Origin: Treponema primitia ZAS-1
GTDB lineage: Bacteria > Spirochaetota > Spirochaetia > Treponematales > Breznakiellaceae
Direction: 5' to 3'
NCBI RefSeq assembly: GCF_000297095.1
Contig: NZ_AEEA01000170.1
Location: forward strand, 1 to 64,000
DNA: 64,000 nucleotides
Under the pieces are notes generated by a model, which had not been told where the DNA came from, did not search any database, and saw only the letters and a list, made by a program, of their open reading frames with translations. Below, piece after piece: positions 25,056-34,284 of the stretch (positions are counted from its first letter, which is position 1; every line of letters begins with the position of its first letter). Position numbers and translations under genes: made by a program.

Positions 25056-26790
25056 CGTCTAGATCAATCTCTGCGGCAATGCAGGGCATGGTGACACCCC
25101 AGTTCTCCAATAGCTCAGGGTGGACCTCTCCAAAAACACCGATCCTTTTCCCCTGGTACAAAATTGCTGCGGCCCGCCCGGGAATAAACCGGGAATCAGT
25201 TGATTCCTCCACTTCATATTCACGAGAAATATAATAAAACAGTGTTTGTAACTGCCCAACGGCGGTATTAAAATTGGCGTCCTGGCCTGCGTGGAGAAAA
25301 CCTAAATACTGGCGGGTACTGGTTCCGTAGTTTTCCGCGCTATCCCGGTAGGCAACCTTGCCCACCTCGAAGATCCGGTGGGGATACACCGAGTGGCCCG
25401 ACACGGATTCGCTCTGCATCAGAGAGGCCAGGACGGAATCCCGGACATACTCGTAGTTCTCCGTCATGGGGTTAGAGATACGGATAATTTTTGCGCCGTC
25501 CCCCCGCATATTTTCTACCAGATCCTTCCGGGAACCCAGATAGTTGTAGATCATTTCCTGGTAACCCATGCCCACCAGGATTTCCTTGACCCGGCGGCTG
25601 AAGTAAGTTATCGGAGTAAGGCGGCCCACGGTAAAGTCCCGGGGACGTTCGGGTTTGAAGGAGTTGAGGGTTCGGCCTATCATCACATCCTCCGCCACAT
25701 CTGCGGCGTGGAGAAAGTCATTCCGGTATTCCGGGGGCCAGGCAATGACCCCGTTCTTGACCTGCTCCAGGGCTTCACCGTTTTCAATGGAATCGGCCTT
25801 CTCTGCCTTTACACCCATGCGTTCCAGGGCTGCCAGACATTCATCGGCGCTGAGTTTTTCTCCCAGGAACCGTTCCACCCGGGCGAGGGAACAGAACACC
25901 GGCTTCTGGAAATAGTAGGGCGTGGTAAGCTTCCTGCCAAAGGGAGTGTCGTATTCGTACTCCACTTCCACAGGCTCAATGGTGTACCCCTGGTCCGCCA
26001 AATCGCAGGCCATGATCGATGCCGCCAGCGTTACTGAGGGTTGATCCGTGCCGGTAAGCTCCACAAAAAGGTCCGTGTCTCCCACCTGGACCGCCCCCAG
26101 GTCCGCAGAATTGATAATAGGCGGGTAAGAGAGGACGGCGTTTTTCGAGTCCACCAGAAGGGGGTGCAGGGGCTCATGCTCCTGGATAAAGGCATATTCC
26201 TTACCCTTGGGATGCTGCTTGAGGATCTCCCGCAGCGTCAACGGCACATCCCACTGGAGGGGTACGAAGGACACCGAATCGGGATCCACCGCCTTGTAGG
26301 TGATGGGCCATTTGATGATGGCAATGCGGTATAGGCCCATGGAAATAGTCCGGCGTTTACGGCCGAAATTCCAAGCCAGCTTCTCCTGGGTCTGGATCAT
26401 GTCCCGCAAGGAAGAATCGGTGATAGATTTACCGGAGGCGATAAAGCCCGCAAGATAGGGTCGTACACCCTTAACGCTGGCCTCCACCAGGACCTTCCGG
26501 CTCGCCTTTTGAGACTTTTCGGGGCCGGAAAAGAAGGGATATTCCGGCCTCTTACCGCCGTTATGAATACGCAGCTGCCGGGCACAGCCCGCGGTAGCCC
26601 AGAGATCAGGCCTATTGGTATCGTTTAACTCAATTTTAAGCGTCCGTTCCCCTGCGGGGAGGCTTTTATCCGAATCCTCGTCCAGTTCCGCCTTGGCGCA
26701 GGTCAGGGCTTCCTCGAAAGCGTCCTTGGTATCCCAGCGACGCCCCGTCAGGGTATAGAAAAGTTCTTCGTTTACTTCAATTTTTGGCAT
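25045..26790 (-). CDS. pheT: Phenylalanyl-tRNA synthetase beta subunit, archaeal/spirochaete type
   Basis: 581 aa, far shorter than the ~800 aa bacterial beta chain and lacking its N-terminal tRNA-binding (EMAP-like) and C-terminal anticodon domains. This is the archaeal/eukaryotic-type PheT known from spirochaetes. The B3/4-like (LNDTNRPDLWATAGCARQL) and B5 regions and the catalytic-like core (YRNDFLHAADVAEDVMIG, NPMTENYEYVRDSVLASLM) are recognisable. ATG 26790 is preferred to an upstream codon. TACTAT ends 9 nt before it and no Shine-Dalgarno is seen. Its partner pheS lies 2.4 kb upstream on the same strand. Confidence 0.93.
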   Translation of the reverse strand: MPKIEVNEELFYTLTGRRWDTKDAFEEALTCAKAELDEDSDKSLPAGERTLKIELNDTNRPDLWATAGCARQLRIHNGGKRPEYPFFSGPEKSQKASRKVLVEASVKGVRPYLAGFIASGKSITDSSLRDMIQTQEKLAWNFGRKRRTISMGLYRIAIIKWPITYKAVDPDSVSFVPLQWDVPLTLREILKQHPKGKEYAFIQEHEPLHPLLVDSKNAVLSYPPIINSADLGAVQVGDTDLFVELTGTDQPSVTLAASIMACDLADQGYTIEPVEVEYEYDTPFGRKLTTPYYFQKPVFCSLARVERFLGEKLSADECLAALERMGVKAEKADSIENGEALEQVKNGVIAWPPEYRNDFLHAADVAEDVMIGRTLNSFKPERPRDFTVGRLTPITYFSRRVKEILVGMGYQEMIYNYLGSRKDLVENMRGDGAKIIRISNPMTENYEYVRDSVLASLMQSESVSGHSVYPHRIFEVGKVAYRDSAENYGTSTRQYLGFLHAGQDANFNTAVGQLQTLFYYISREYEVEESTDSRFIPGRAAAILYQGKRIGVFGEVHPELLENWGVTMPCIAAEIDLDALL

Positions 26791-26850
26791 AGTAGTAAGA
26801 TAGTACGGTAAAAACTTGTCCCGTTTCAATAGCTCAATGCCAAGTTCCTT

Positions 26851-27570
26851 TTACACCAATGCGTTAAGGCTCATCACCTGGTCTACGGGCAGCGAGAAAA
26901 TTACCCCGGCGGCCTTGGATGAAGCGCCGAAGTCTGTTTTTACCGCATCCATAATGGGGACTACCGTATTCTTATCCGCCAGAATGAAGATGATTTCCTT
27001 TTCATCCTGCACGGACATGCCAAGGAACTTTTTCATCACCTCCTGCGAAATACCACGCGCGCTGATAACCGTGCCACCCCGGGCTCCCGCCTTGCGGGCT
27101 TCGGTCATAAAAGCATCACTGTTTCCACCGTTTAATATCGAGATTATCATTTCATTCTTTATTTCAATAGCTTTCATACCCTGCTCCTTCGTATTTGACC
27201 CATCGTCCTTTCGTTGGACGGCTTCCTCGAACATCGTTAATATACGGGCCGTTACCCCGCCCAGGGGTACCGAAAAGGCAATACCGGCGCCGGCGCTCCG
27301 GGCTCCCATGGCACGGCGGACCTCCTGGATGATATGCGCCGTATCAGTGCTCTCCACAAGACAGATGAACACCGCTTTTTCCGTTGCGCCGATACCCAAG
27401 AGGTCGATGATTTCCGAACTTGCGGTACCGCTGCCGTTGCTGACAAAACTCAAGAGGCAGTTTTCCTGTGCAAATACTTCGGATACCACCGTTAGTTTAT
27501 CCCAGTCCACAATGAGAAATAATGCTTTCAGACGAATCCGGTTGTCGGTTGATCCTATCGTTTTAGCCAT
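26851..27570 (-). CDS. Tandem P-II-like (GlnB-fold) signalling protein
   Basis: 239 aa with two ferredoxin-like P-II repeats in one chain. Repeat 1 (about 10-115) ends GAGIAFSVPLGGVTARIL; repeat 2 (about 133-239) starts KNEMIISILNGGNSDAFMTE, has GARGGTVISARG and ends AAGVIFSLPVDQVMSL, matching the start, TG-turn and last strand of P-II proteins. The classical uridylylated T-loop tyrosine is not evident. Its ATG overlaps the last 8 nt of the DUF1538 gene, so the two are translationally coupled. By analogy with P-II/transporter pairs it probably gates or senses the DUF1538 protein. Ligand unknown. Confidence 0.8.
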   Translation of the reverse strand: MAKTIGSTDNRIRLKALFLIVDWDKLTVVSEVFAQENCLLSFVSNGSGTASSEIIDLLGIGATEKAVFICLVESTDTAHIIQEVRRAMGARSAGAGIAFSVPLGGVTARILTMFEEAVQRKDDGSNTKEQGMKAIEIKNEMIISILNGGNSDAFMTEARKAGARGGTVISARGISQEVMKKFLGMSVQDEKEIIFILADKNTVVPIMDAVKTDFGASSKAAGVIFSLPVDQVMSLNALV

Positions 27571-29110
27571 AGAAGTACGCCTCCTCGAAGACGACCACCT
27601 CGTCCGCGCCAACACCGGCCTCCGCCGCTTTTATCGTCGCAAATTGTTTCCGGTAGATAAGTCCCAAAAGCTGGACAACCACCAAGGGGGTCATGGCAAC
27701 CATGGCCACAATACCGAAGGCATCCTCCATGTGTCCGGCGGTTGCACAAGCGCCGATGGCAAAGGGTAACAGAAAGGTGCTGGTCATGGGACCGGAGCAG
27801 ACGCCGCCTGAGTCAAAGGCGATACCGGTAAAAATCGGCGGAACAATAAAAGTGAGTATCAGGGCAAATACATACCCCGGAACGAGGATGTATAAAATGC
27901 TGATGTTAAAAAGAATACGCATCATGGCGATACCCAGGGCAAGGGACATGCCGATAGCGAGGGCCTTGGCCATAACTTTTTGGGTGATAGCGCCCTGGGA
28001 CACATCTTCAACCTGCTTGTTCAAAACATGTACCGCAGGCTCGGCGGCCACAATGAAGTAACCAATGACCATACTGAGGGGTATCAATACCCACTTGATG
28101 GGGGATGCGCCGAGTTCGCTGCCGAAGAGACTTCCCACGGGAATAAAGCCCACATCCACGCCGGTGAGGAATACCACCAGTCCTATGAACGTATAGACAA
28201 AGCCGATGAGTATCCGTAGGAGTTGGTGCTTATGAAAGCGCCGGGTAATTAATTGGAATATAAAGAAGAAAACCAGTATTGACCCCAGGGCGGTTCCCAC
28301 ATTTTTCATGGTTGCGGGAAATTCGAAGAAAAAGGCTTCAACCACATCACGGTCCGTGTAATCGGCAATTGCGGCTATCTCTTCGGCGGGCAGGCTATTA
28401 GGCGGTACTTCGGTAATTTGCAGGGCCACGCCGAGTATCATCACCGACATTATCGGGCCGATACTACACAGGGCGACAAAGCCGAAGCTATCGCTCTTAG
28501 CACTTTTATCACCCCGAAGGGATGCAACGCCAACACACATGGCCAGCATAAACGGAACGGTAATCGGTCCGGTGGTTACGCCCCCGGAGTCAAAGGACAC
28601 CGGGACAAAGGCGGTATTGCCATTTTTCACCATATAGTAGGCAAGGCAGAAAGTAACGGCGTAGAAAAACAACAGGAGGAAACGCAGAGGCACCCCGATG
28701 ATCACCCGCAATACCGCTATTCCCATAAATATGCCGACACCCAAACCTACCGTTACAATGAGCGCCCAGATGTTCAGCGATTTGGCAAGCTGCAATGCCA
28801 GCACCATGAGGTCAGGTTCAGCAATGGTGATGATGACCCCCATCAAAAAACTGATGCCCACTGCCAGGAACACGTTCTGCCCCTTGGTGAGCTGTGCGCC
28901 TATGCCTTCGCCCATGGGCATCATTGCCATATCGGCGCCCAGGGTAAAAAAACCCATGCCGACAATGAGCAATGCGGCGCCGACCAGAAACATGACGATG
29001 ATACCCGCAGACATTGGTACAAAAATAATGCTGGCGATAATCACTATCGCGGTGATTGGCAGCACCGATGAAAAGGCTTCCACAATCTTTTCGTTTAATA
29101 CTTTATTCAT
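27563..29110 (-). CDS. DUF1538-family polytopic membrane protein, internally duplicated
   Basis: 515 aa with about a dozen hydrophobic helices. Two homologous halves each carry FDSGGVxxGP: FDSGGVTTGPITVPF near residue 174 and FDSGGVCSGPMTSTF near 432, plus paired segments MPMGEGIGAQLTKG and IPVGSLFGSELGAS, each followed by an acidic AEPD/AEPA motif. Such a repeat is typical of transporters with inverted or tandem pseudo-symmetry. The substrate is unknown. It starts leaderless or nearly so (TATACT, 8 nt, ATG) from its own promoter in the 60-nt gap after pheS and is coupled to the P-II-like gene. Confidence 0.83.
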   Translation of the reverse strand: MNKVLNEKIVEAFSSVLPITAIVIIASIIFVPMSAGIIVMFLVGAALLIVGMGFFTLGADMAMMPMGEGIGAQLTKGQNVFLAVGISFLMGVIITIAEPDLMVLALQLAKSLNIWALIVTVGLGVGIFMGIAVLRVIIGVPLRFLLLFFYAVTFCLAYYMVKNGNTAFVPVSFDSGGVTTGPITVPFMLAMCVGVASLRGDKSAKSDSFGFVALCSIGPIMSVMILGVALQITEVPPNSLPAEEIAAIADYTDRDVVEAFFFEFPATMKNVGTALGSILVFFFIFQLITRRFHKHQLLRILIGFVYTFIGLVVFLTGVDVGFIPVGSLFGSELGASPIKWVLIPLSMVIGYFIVAAEPAVHVLNKQVEDVSQGAITQKVMAKALAIGMSLALGIAMMRILFNISILYILVPGYVFALILTFIVPPIFTGIAFDSGGVCSGPMTSTFLLPFAIGACATAGHMEDAFGIVAMVAMTPLVVVQLLGLIYRKQFATIKAAEAGVGADEVVVFEEAYFYG

Positions 29111-29118
29111 ACTATTCC

Positions 29119-29148
29119 AGTATACTTCTTAATCCTATAAATATCCAA
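29119..29148 (-). promoter_or_regulatory. Predicted promoter of the DUF1538-P-II pair
   Basis: On the minus strand TTGGAT (29143-29148), 18-nt spacer, TATACT (29119-29124), then 8 nt to the ATG at 29110. Confidence 0.5.
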
Positions 29149-29170
29149 TGTCTGCCGCGTAGTGGAAGGA

Positions 29171-30757
29171 TCACACCCCTTCCTTCGTCCTTCGCAGCCG
29201 TACATTCTCAATATCGTAACTGAACAGTTCCCGCAGATCATTCAGCCCCAGGGCCATAAGGGCCATGCGGTCTATGCCTATGCCCCAGGCTGCCACAGGA
29301 ACGTTAACACCAAGACTGGCGGTAACTTCGGGGCGGAAGATGCCGGAACCGCCCAGCTCGAACCAGCCCAGAACCGGGTGCTTGATATGGACCTCCACCG
29401 AGGGTTCGGTAAAGGGGAAATAACCGGGAACGTACTTTACTTCCTTGGCCCCCGCCACTTCCCGGGCAAACATGTCCAGCATACCCAGCAGGGTCTTGAG
29501 GTTCACATCCTCCCCCAGGACGATGCCTTCAGTCTGGTAAAAGTCCGAAAGGTGGGTGGCGTCCACTTTGTCGTAGCGGAAACACCGGACTATGCCGAAG
29601 TACTTGCCGGGTATCTTCGCCTTGGGCAGGGTTTTGGCGGAAAGCACCGTGCCCTGGCTGCGAAGGATGAGCCGCCGGGTAAACTCCTTGTCAAAGTTGT
29701 AGTTCCAGCCCCGGCTCCCGGTCTTGCCGCCGTTTTCGTGGGCGGCGGCCACGTTGGAAAGCCAGGGTTCCTCGATAGCCTTTGCCTTTTCCGGTTCGGC
29801 GATATGATACACATCGTGGATGTCCCGGGCGGAGTGAAACTGGGGCATGAAGAGGGCGTCGGAATTCCAGAATTCGGTTTCCACCAGGGGGCCGTCGAAT
29901 TCTTCAAAGCCCAGGGAAGAAAGTTTATCCTTTACATCCTCCAGGAATTTTGCGTAAGGGTTGGTCCGGCCAACGATAAGCCTGGTAGGGGGAACCTTAA
30001 CATTATAGGAACGGAAGATCTTGCCCTTCCAGCCGCCGGATTCCAGCATCTCCGGGGTCAGGGTCCCAATTTCATCCCCGGTGATCCCCGCAGCCTTGAG
30101 TGCGATGGTCACGGGCTCCCAGTCCGGGGTAAAGCCGAAAACTACGGTTTCCCGATCCGCCTGACGGAAGGGTGCGTCCGCCGCTCCCCGCTTCTTAGCA
30201 ATACCGCCTATGGCGATTTTTTCTGCCGAGGACAGGGCAGCTTCCGCTAAGAAGCTGCCTTCGGCAACGGCGGCTTTGTCCAGAAGACCCCGGACAACCG
30301 CAAAGTAATCCGGGGCATTCCCCGTACCAAGGGTCACCTTTTTCTCGCCATCCATGGCAAGAACTCCCAGCTTGGAGAGGGCGCCAAAGGCGCTGCCCAC
30401 ATCTTTGTTATCAAGGCCCAGATTTCCGGCAATATCAGGAAGGCGGAGACCTGAGGATGTTCCATCCCCTTGTTTTCCCCGAACCAGATCCAGGATCCGT
30501 TCTTCGGGACTGCCCTTTTCCTTCCACACCCGGCCTAAATCGGTCAATTCATAAAAAATACCAGCTTCCCGGCGGATTTCACTGACAATGCCCTTGCCCG
30601 CAAGCCAGGACAGGGCCTGATTGCCATTTCCGCTCTTAAACTCCAGGTCCTTTTCGACCTTTTCCACCGTAAGCTCATCACCCTTTTTATAGGCCAGGAT
30701 GATCCGGACCTCCAGGGGGTGCAAATTCTTTACCGTACTTTGAATATCGATACCCAT
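29171..30757 (-). CDS. pheS: Phenylalanyl-tRNA synthetase alpha subunit, archaeal/spirochaete type
   Basis: 528 aa, longer than the ~330 aa bacterial subunit. The N-terminal half contains winged-helix-like segments (GNGNQALSWLAGKGIVSEIRR and a second DNA-binding-like repeat) as in archaeal/eukaryotic PheS. Class II catalytic motifs follow: motif 2 region FRYDKVDATHLSDFYQTEG (with the HLSDFYQ hallmark) and motif 3 GIGIDRMALMALG. It pairs with pheT to charge tRNA-Phe. The -10 box TATTCT ends 6 nt before ATG 30757, so the transcript is predicted leaderless. Confidence 0.94.
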   Translation of the reverse strand: MGIDIQSTVKNLHPLEVRIILAYKKGDELTVEKVEKDLEFKSGNGNQALSWLAGKGIVSEIRREAGIFYELTDLGRVWKEKGSPEERILDLVRGKQGDGTSSGLRLPDIAGNLGLDNKDVGSAFGALSKLGVLAMDGEKKVTLGTGNAPDYFAVVRGLLDKAAVAEGSFLAEAALSSAEKIAIGGIAKKRGAADAPFRQADRETVVFGFTPDWEPVTIALKAAGITGDEIGTLTPEMLESGGWKGKIFRSYNVKVPPTRLIVGRTNPYAKFLEDVKDKLSSLGFEEFDGPLVETEFWNSDALFMPQFHSARDIHDVYHIAEPEKAKAIEEPWLSNVAAAHENGGKTGSRGWNYNFDKEFTRRLILRSQGTVLSAKTLPKAKIPGKYFGIVRCFRYDKVDATHLSDFYQTEGIVLGEDVNLKTLLGMLDMFAREVAGAKEVKYVPGYFPFTEPSVEVHIKHPVLGWFELGGSGIFRPEVTASLGVNVPVAAWGIGIDRMALMALGLNDLRELFSYDIENVRLRRTKEGV

Positions 30758-30763
30758 AAAAGC

Positions 30764-30792
30764 AGAATAGCAATTCCGAGGGGCTTTGAGAA
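30764..30792 (-). promoter_or_regulatory. Promoter predicting a leaderless pheS transcript
   Basis: TTCTCA (30787-30792), 17-nt spacer, TATTCT (30764-30769) on the minus strand, then 6 nt to the ATG. Confidence 0.45.
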
Positions 30793-30818
30793 GGGGCGGC
30801 GCTCTGGCGTGATCGGTT

Positions 30819-31505
30819 CTAATACGCGGCGAAGGGAATGACTTCGGTAATGTTCACCCGGAAGCGGCCTGAGGCGGCCCACTGACCGGCGTCCATCCAA
30901 AATACGGGGAAATCGGCCAGACTGATAAAGCCTTCGACGGCCTTGGGGCGGTTCCGTTCGCTGCTTCGGAGCATAGTCCGGATTGCCGTGCGGGCGGCGT
31001 CTTCCAAGGCGGCTTGTTTGATGGTAACCCAGTCGGAAATCTCCACTGGTCCGCCGAGGAGGCCATGTCCTATGGCCTGGGCGCTTCTGGTAGTCCCAGT
31101 TTTCCAGGTACGCAGCCAGCGTTGTTGGGCCTCATTCGGCCGGAAATCGGCCCACACATAGAAACGTTGATCCTGCAGCCCCGCATCGGTGGCGAAAAGC
31201 CCGGGGTCTCCCCAGGGGATGGTCCCCAGGGGCTTTAGTTCCAATTCTTCGTCTATGTCCCGGACACGTTCCCCTATGTCGTAATGAAAAGACCAGCCGT
31301 ATACCATGTCAGAAAAAAACAGGGATGCTTCCTCAAGAGCCCGGCGCCGTAAAGTTTGAAGATCCGGCGGCTTAGGATCGTCTACAAACTGGCCGGGCAT
31401 GGGTTCCAGTTCCACCCAGACCTGTCCCCGGAGCACTTCCTGGGCGGGAAGTATCACCGTTAGAGCCAGAGCTATAATCAAAGTACAAACTAATACACGA
31501 GACAT
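30819..31505 (-). CDS. Exported protein of unknown function
   Basis: 228 aa. An N-terminal signal peptide (VLVCTLIIALALTVILPAQE, cleavage near Ala21) precedes an Arg/Trp-rich globular domain with no motif I recognise. Notable segments are LRRRALEEASLFFSDMVYGW and a terminal FRVNITEVIPFAAY. Probably periplasmic. GATAAT ends 6 nt before ATG 31505 and there is no Shine-Dalgarno. It sits between rhomboid and pheS on the same strand without obvious functional link. Confidence 0.6.
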   Translation of the reverse strand: MSRVLVCTLIIALALTVILPAQEVLRGQVWVELEPMPGQFVDDPKPPDLQTLRRRALEEASLFFSDMVYGWSFHYDIGERVRDIDEELELKPLGTIPWGDPGLFATDAGLQDQRFYVWADFRPNEAQQRWLRTWKTGTTRSAQAIGHGLLGGPVEISDWVTIKQAALEDAARTAIRTMLRSSERNRPKAVEGFISLADFPVFWMDAGQWAASGRFRVNITEVIPFAAY

Positions 31506-31511
31506 ACTTCA

Positions 31512-31517
31512 ATTATC
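31512..31517 (-). promoter_or_regulatory. -10 box predicting a leaderless transcript
   Basis: GATAAT on the minus strand, 6 nt before ATG 31505. The -35 region is weak. Confidence 0.35.
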
Positions 31518-31545
31518 GGGGCTTGGTTGTTTTTATTAACCGGGA

Positions 31546-32169
31546 TTATTTTCCCGTAAGATACTTCCAGGGATTGGCGCCGAAACGAACAAGGAAATAG
31601 ATCCAGCCGAAGGCAAATCCCGCTAAATGGGTTAGATGGGCAACACCGCTGCGAAAGCCGGTAACAGAAGAGAACAATTCCAGGGCGGTAAAGCCTAAAA
31701 CCATGATAGGCGCCTTGAGGGGCAGAATACCCCAGAGGTAGATCACCGAGTCGGGGAAAAAGGTGGCGTAGGCCAACTGTACCGCAAAAAGAGCCCCGGA
31801 AGCGCCCAGGAGAAAGACCCCGTAGGAACCGGTAAACCAGTAGATCACAAAAGACAGAAAGCCCGCCAGAATACCGGTGCTCAAATAGTAGACCAGGAAT
31901 TCCTTGCTGCCCATACGACGTTCCACCTGGGCGCCGAAAATGAATAGGGCCAGCATATTGAAAAGGATATGGCTTATCCCGCCATGGGCAAACATATAGG
32001 TTACAAACTGCCAGTAAAAACCCCGCTGGATCAATATGGGGTTCAAAGCGAGATAAGAGGTAAACCGGGGATTAATCCGCTGCATGATGTAGACCAGTAC
32101 ATTGATACCGATGATATAGAGCACCACATTGTCATAACGGTAATGAAAAGGCTTGCGGATAAGATTCAT
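31546..32169 (-). CDS. Rhomboid-family intramembrane serine protease
   Basis: 207 aa, six membrane segments, the basic bacterial rhomboid core. The catalytic Ser124 lies in GASGALFA and His181 in THLAGF, the expected dyad; HGGISHILFNM supplies the conserved HxxxxHxxxN-like motif of TM2. It cleaves substrates within the membrane; the target is unknown. The promoter TTGACC-17-TATGTT ends 6 nt before the ATG, with no Shine-Dalgarno. Confidence 0.9.
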   Translation of the reverse strand: MNLIRKPFHYRYDNVVLYIIGINVLVYIMQRINPRFTSYLALNPILIQRGFYWQFVTYMFAHGGISHILFNMLALFIFGAQVERRMGSKEFLVYYLSTGILAGFLSFVIYWFTGSYGVFLLGASGALFAVQLAYATFFPDSVIYLWGILPLKAPIMVLGFTALELFSSVTGFRSGVAHLTHLAGFAFGWIYFLVRFGANPWKYLTGK

Positions 32170-32175
32170 ATGGTA

Positions 32176-32204
32176 AACATACGATTCTTATCCGGTCTGG
32201 TCAA
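32176..32204 (-). promoter_or_regulatory. Promoter predicting a leaderless rhomboid transcript
   Basis: TTGACC (32199-32204), 17-nt spacer, TATGTT (32176-32181) on the minus strand, then 6 nt to ATG 32169. Among the best matches to a sigma70 promoter in the window. Confidence 0.65.
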
Positions 32205-32212
32205 TATAAATA

Positions 32213-33247
32213 TTATTTTTCCGAGAAGGTGATCCGGTTCCTTCCGGCCTGTTTCGAATGATACAAGGCCTTATCCGCCCGGTCAATCATGTGTTCGCTG
32301 GAAGTATCCAACCCATGTTCGTAACAGACCACGCCGCAGGAAATAGTAATCTTCAGGGTTTGTTCTTTATATATAATTTCACTTTCCTCAATGGTCTTTC
32401 GGATACGTTCGGCAATTTTCAAGGCCATATTTTTGCCCGGCTGGGAAACGAGGATAACAAATTCCTCCCCGCCGTACCGGGCAGCGACATCCGAACTCCG
32501 GATATTATCCAGGAGAATCTGGGCAACGTATTTCAAAACCATATCGCCGCAGCTATGCCCGTAGGTATCGTTGACCCGCTTAAAAAAATCAATGTCAAAC
32601 ATAAGCAGGCTGAAGTCCTGACTGATCCGTGCGTTTCCCAGCCACTCATTCAGGATAGAAAACAAATAATGTTTCAGTTTGAGCTTGGTCATCATATCCG
32701 TGGTGGCCATCTCGAAGAGGCCGGCGTTATTGATGGCGATAGAAGCCAGGGAAGCCACATTAAGGATATACTCCTTTTCATAGCTGTCAAATTCACCCGC
32801 TTCTATCCGTTCTCCCATCATGATAATACCGTTTATCTTACCCTGGGCCTGTAGGGGAACCAGCAGGGATGGCTCAAGGTTGGTGATAGGAGCCAGGTCT
32901 TCCAGAGAAACATTTTCGTTCCGTATATCATCCAGGGTATAACAGCCGTATTTATTGTTGAATAGCTTTATCAGATCATGGTTTTCAGGAATGGTATAGG
33001 TAAGGGCGTGATCTATATCAAACCCCGTATAATTACGGTGGAGACTAAATTCTTCCGCATCCAGATGCTTGCGGACAAAGAGGCCAACCTTAAGGACCTT
33101 GAGCTGGGCCATACAAATAAGCAGAAGGGAATCGATAAGTATGGTAAAATCCAGGGTTGAATTCAGGCTTTTTGATATTTCAAAGAGTTCTTTGAGATCA
33201 TATATCTGTTTATTCAACTGCTGTGTATCCGATATGCTATCTGTCAT
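32213..33247 (-). CDS. GAF-GGDEF diguanylate cyclase
   Basis: 344 aa. A GAF-like sensor domain (about 15-180) precedes a GGDEF domain (about 190-344). The active-site loop reads RYGGEEF, and MFDIDFFKRVNDTYGHSCGD supplies the metal and GTP-binding residues, so it should make c-di-GMP. No membrane segment: it senses a cytoplasmic signal. The window's PilZ proteins are possible downstream effectors. ATG 33247 has a GGACAGG-like site; TATAAT lies about 30 nt upstream. Confidence 0.9.
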   Translation of the reverse strand: MTDSISDTQQLNKQIYDLKELFEISKSLNSTLDFTILIDSLLLICMAQLKVLKVGLFVRKHLDAEEFSLHRNYTGFDIDHALTYTIPENHDLIKLFNNKYGCYTLDDIRNENVSLEDLAPITNLEPSLLVPLQAQGKINGIIMMGERIEAGEFDSYEKEYILNVASLASIAINNAGLFEMATTDMMTKLKLKHYLFSILNEWLGNARISQDFSLLMFDIDFFKRVNDTYGHSCGDMVLKYVAQILLDNIRSSDVAARYGGEEFVILVSQPGKNMALKIAERIRKTIEESEIIYKEQTLKITISCGVVCYEHGLDTSSEHMIDRADKALYHSKQAGRNRITFSEK

Positions 33248-33306
33248 CTTGCCTGTCCAAAAGAAGAATTCAGTAATTATAACCCGCTTCCCAAGGACAC
33301 TGCAAG

Positions 33307-34284
33307 CTAAATCTCTATAATTACCCGATAATCTTCTATACTATCGGCATGGATCAGGCGATTCCTAAGGGCCGCGCCGCCACTTATCCCCTTGGTATAG
33401 GCACAAAACTGCTTTCGCATTTCCTTGCAGGCGAATCCTTCCCCCATATCCCGGCTTAAGAGGGTCAGTTGGCGGAAAGCGGTTTCAAGCCGTTCCCGGG
33501 AGCTTGGTTCCTGCCAGGTTTCACCTGAAAGGAGAGACTTTGTCGCAGAAAAAATAAAGGGATTCCCCATGGCGCCACGGGCAAACATTACCGCGGCGCA
33601 GCGAGTTTCCCGGAGCATCCTTTCGGCATCTTCCGGGCTAAAGAGGTCTCCGGAACCGGCCACAGGAACCGGCAGCCGGGAAGCTAGGTCGCTTATCAGA
33701 GACCAATCGCTTTTGCCGGTATAGCCCTGAGTCCGGGTCCGGGGGTGTAGGCCAACCAGAGCAGCCCCGGATTCGGCGGCAATCCTCCCGCATTCTCCGT
33801 AATTAAGGGAAGCTGCATCCCAACCGGAACGGAGCTTTACCGTAACCGGAACGCCGCCCAAGGCTTCCTTCGATGCCCTGACCACCGCCTCCACAATACG
33901 GCCAAGCCTATCCGGGCTGCGCATCAAGGCGGAACCGGCCCCGGTCTTTACCACCTTGGGTACCGGGCAGCCGCAGTTTATGTCCACCGATTCGGGCCGC
34001 CAGGGGGCCAAAAGCAGGGCCGCCCGGTACATCACATCGGGATCCGCGCCAAAGAGCTGTACCGCATACCGCGCCTCGTTTTCCGCCCGGGGCAGTAAAA
34101 TTTCGGTACGCACATGGTTTCGGGTTAGCGCTTCGGAGGAAACCATCTCGGTACAGGTAAAGTCTGCCCCCTGGTCTATGCAAACAGAACGGAAGGCTCG
34201 GTCAGAATAACCCGCCACCGGGGCCAGAAAGAGATTACCGGGAATAACGAGGGAACCGATGTTTACCGGACGATACAGGCCCAT
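33307..34284 (-). CDS. tRNA-dihydrouridine synthase, DusB-like
   Basis: 325 aa FMN-dependent enzyme reducing uridines in tRNA. The TIM-barrel motifs APVAGYSDRAFR, DINCGCPVPKVVKTGAGSAL (catalytic Cys) and the FMN-binding GSGDLFSPEDAE are present. Its ATG follows the tatD stop codon with no gap (TAA-ATG), so the two genes form one translationally coupled unit. Confidence 0.92.
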   Translation of the reverse strand: MGLYRPVNIGSLVIPGNLFLAPVAGYSDRAFRSVCIDQGADFTCTEMVSSEALTRNHVRTEILLPRAENEARYAVQLFGADPDVMYRAALLLAPWRPESVDINCGCPVPKVVKTGAGSALMRSPDRLGRIVEAVVRASKEALGGVPVTVKLRSGWDAASLNYGECGRIAAESGAALVGLHPRTRTQGYTGKSDWSLISDLASRLPVPVAGSGDLFSPEDAERMLRETRCAAVMFARGAMGNPFIFSATKSLLSGETWQEPSSRERLETAFRQLTLLSRDMGEGFACKEMRKQFCAYTKGISGGAALRNRLIHADSIEDYRVIIEI

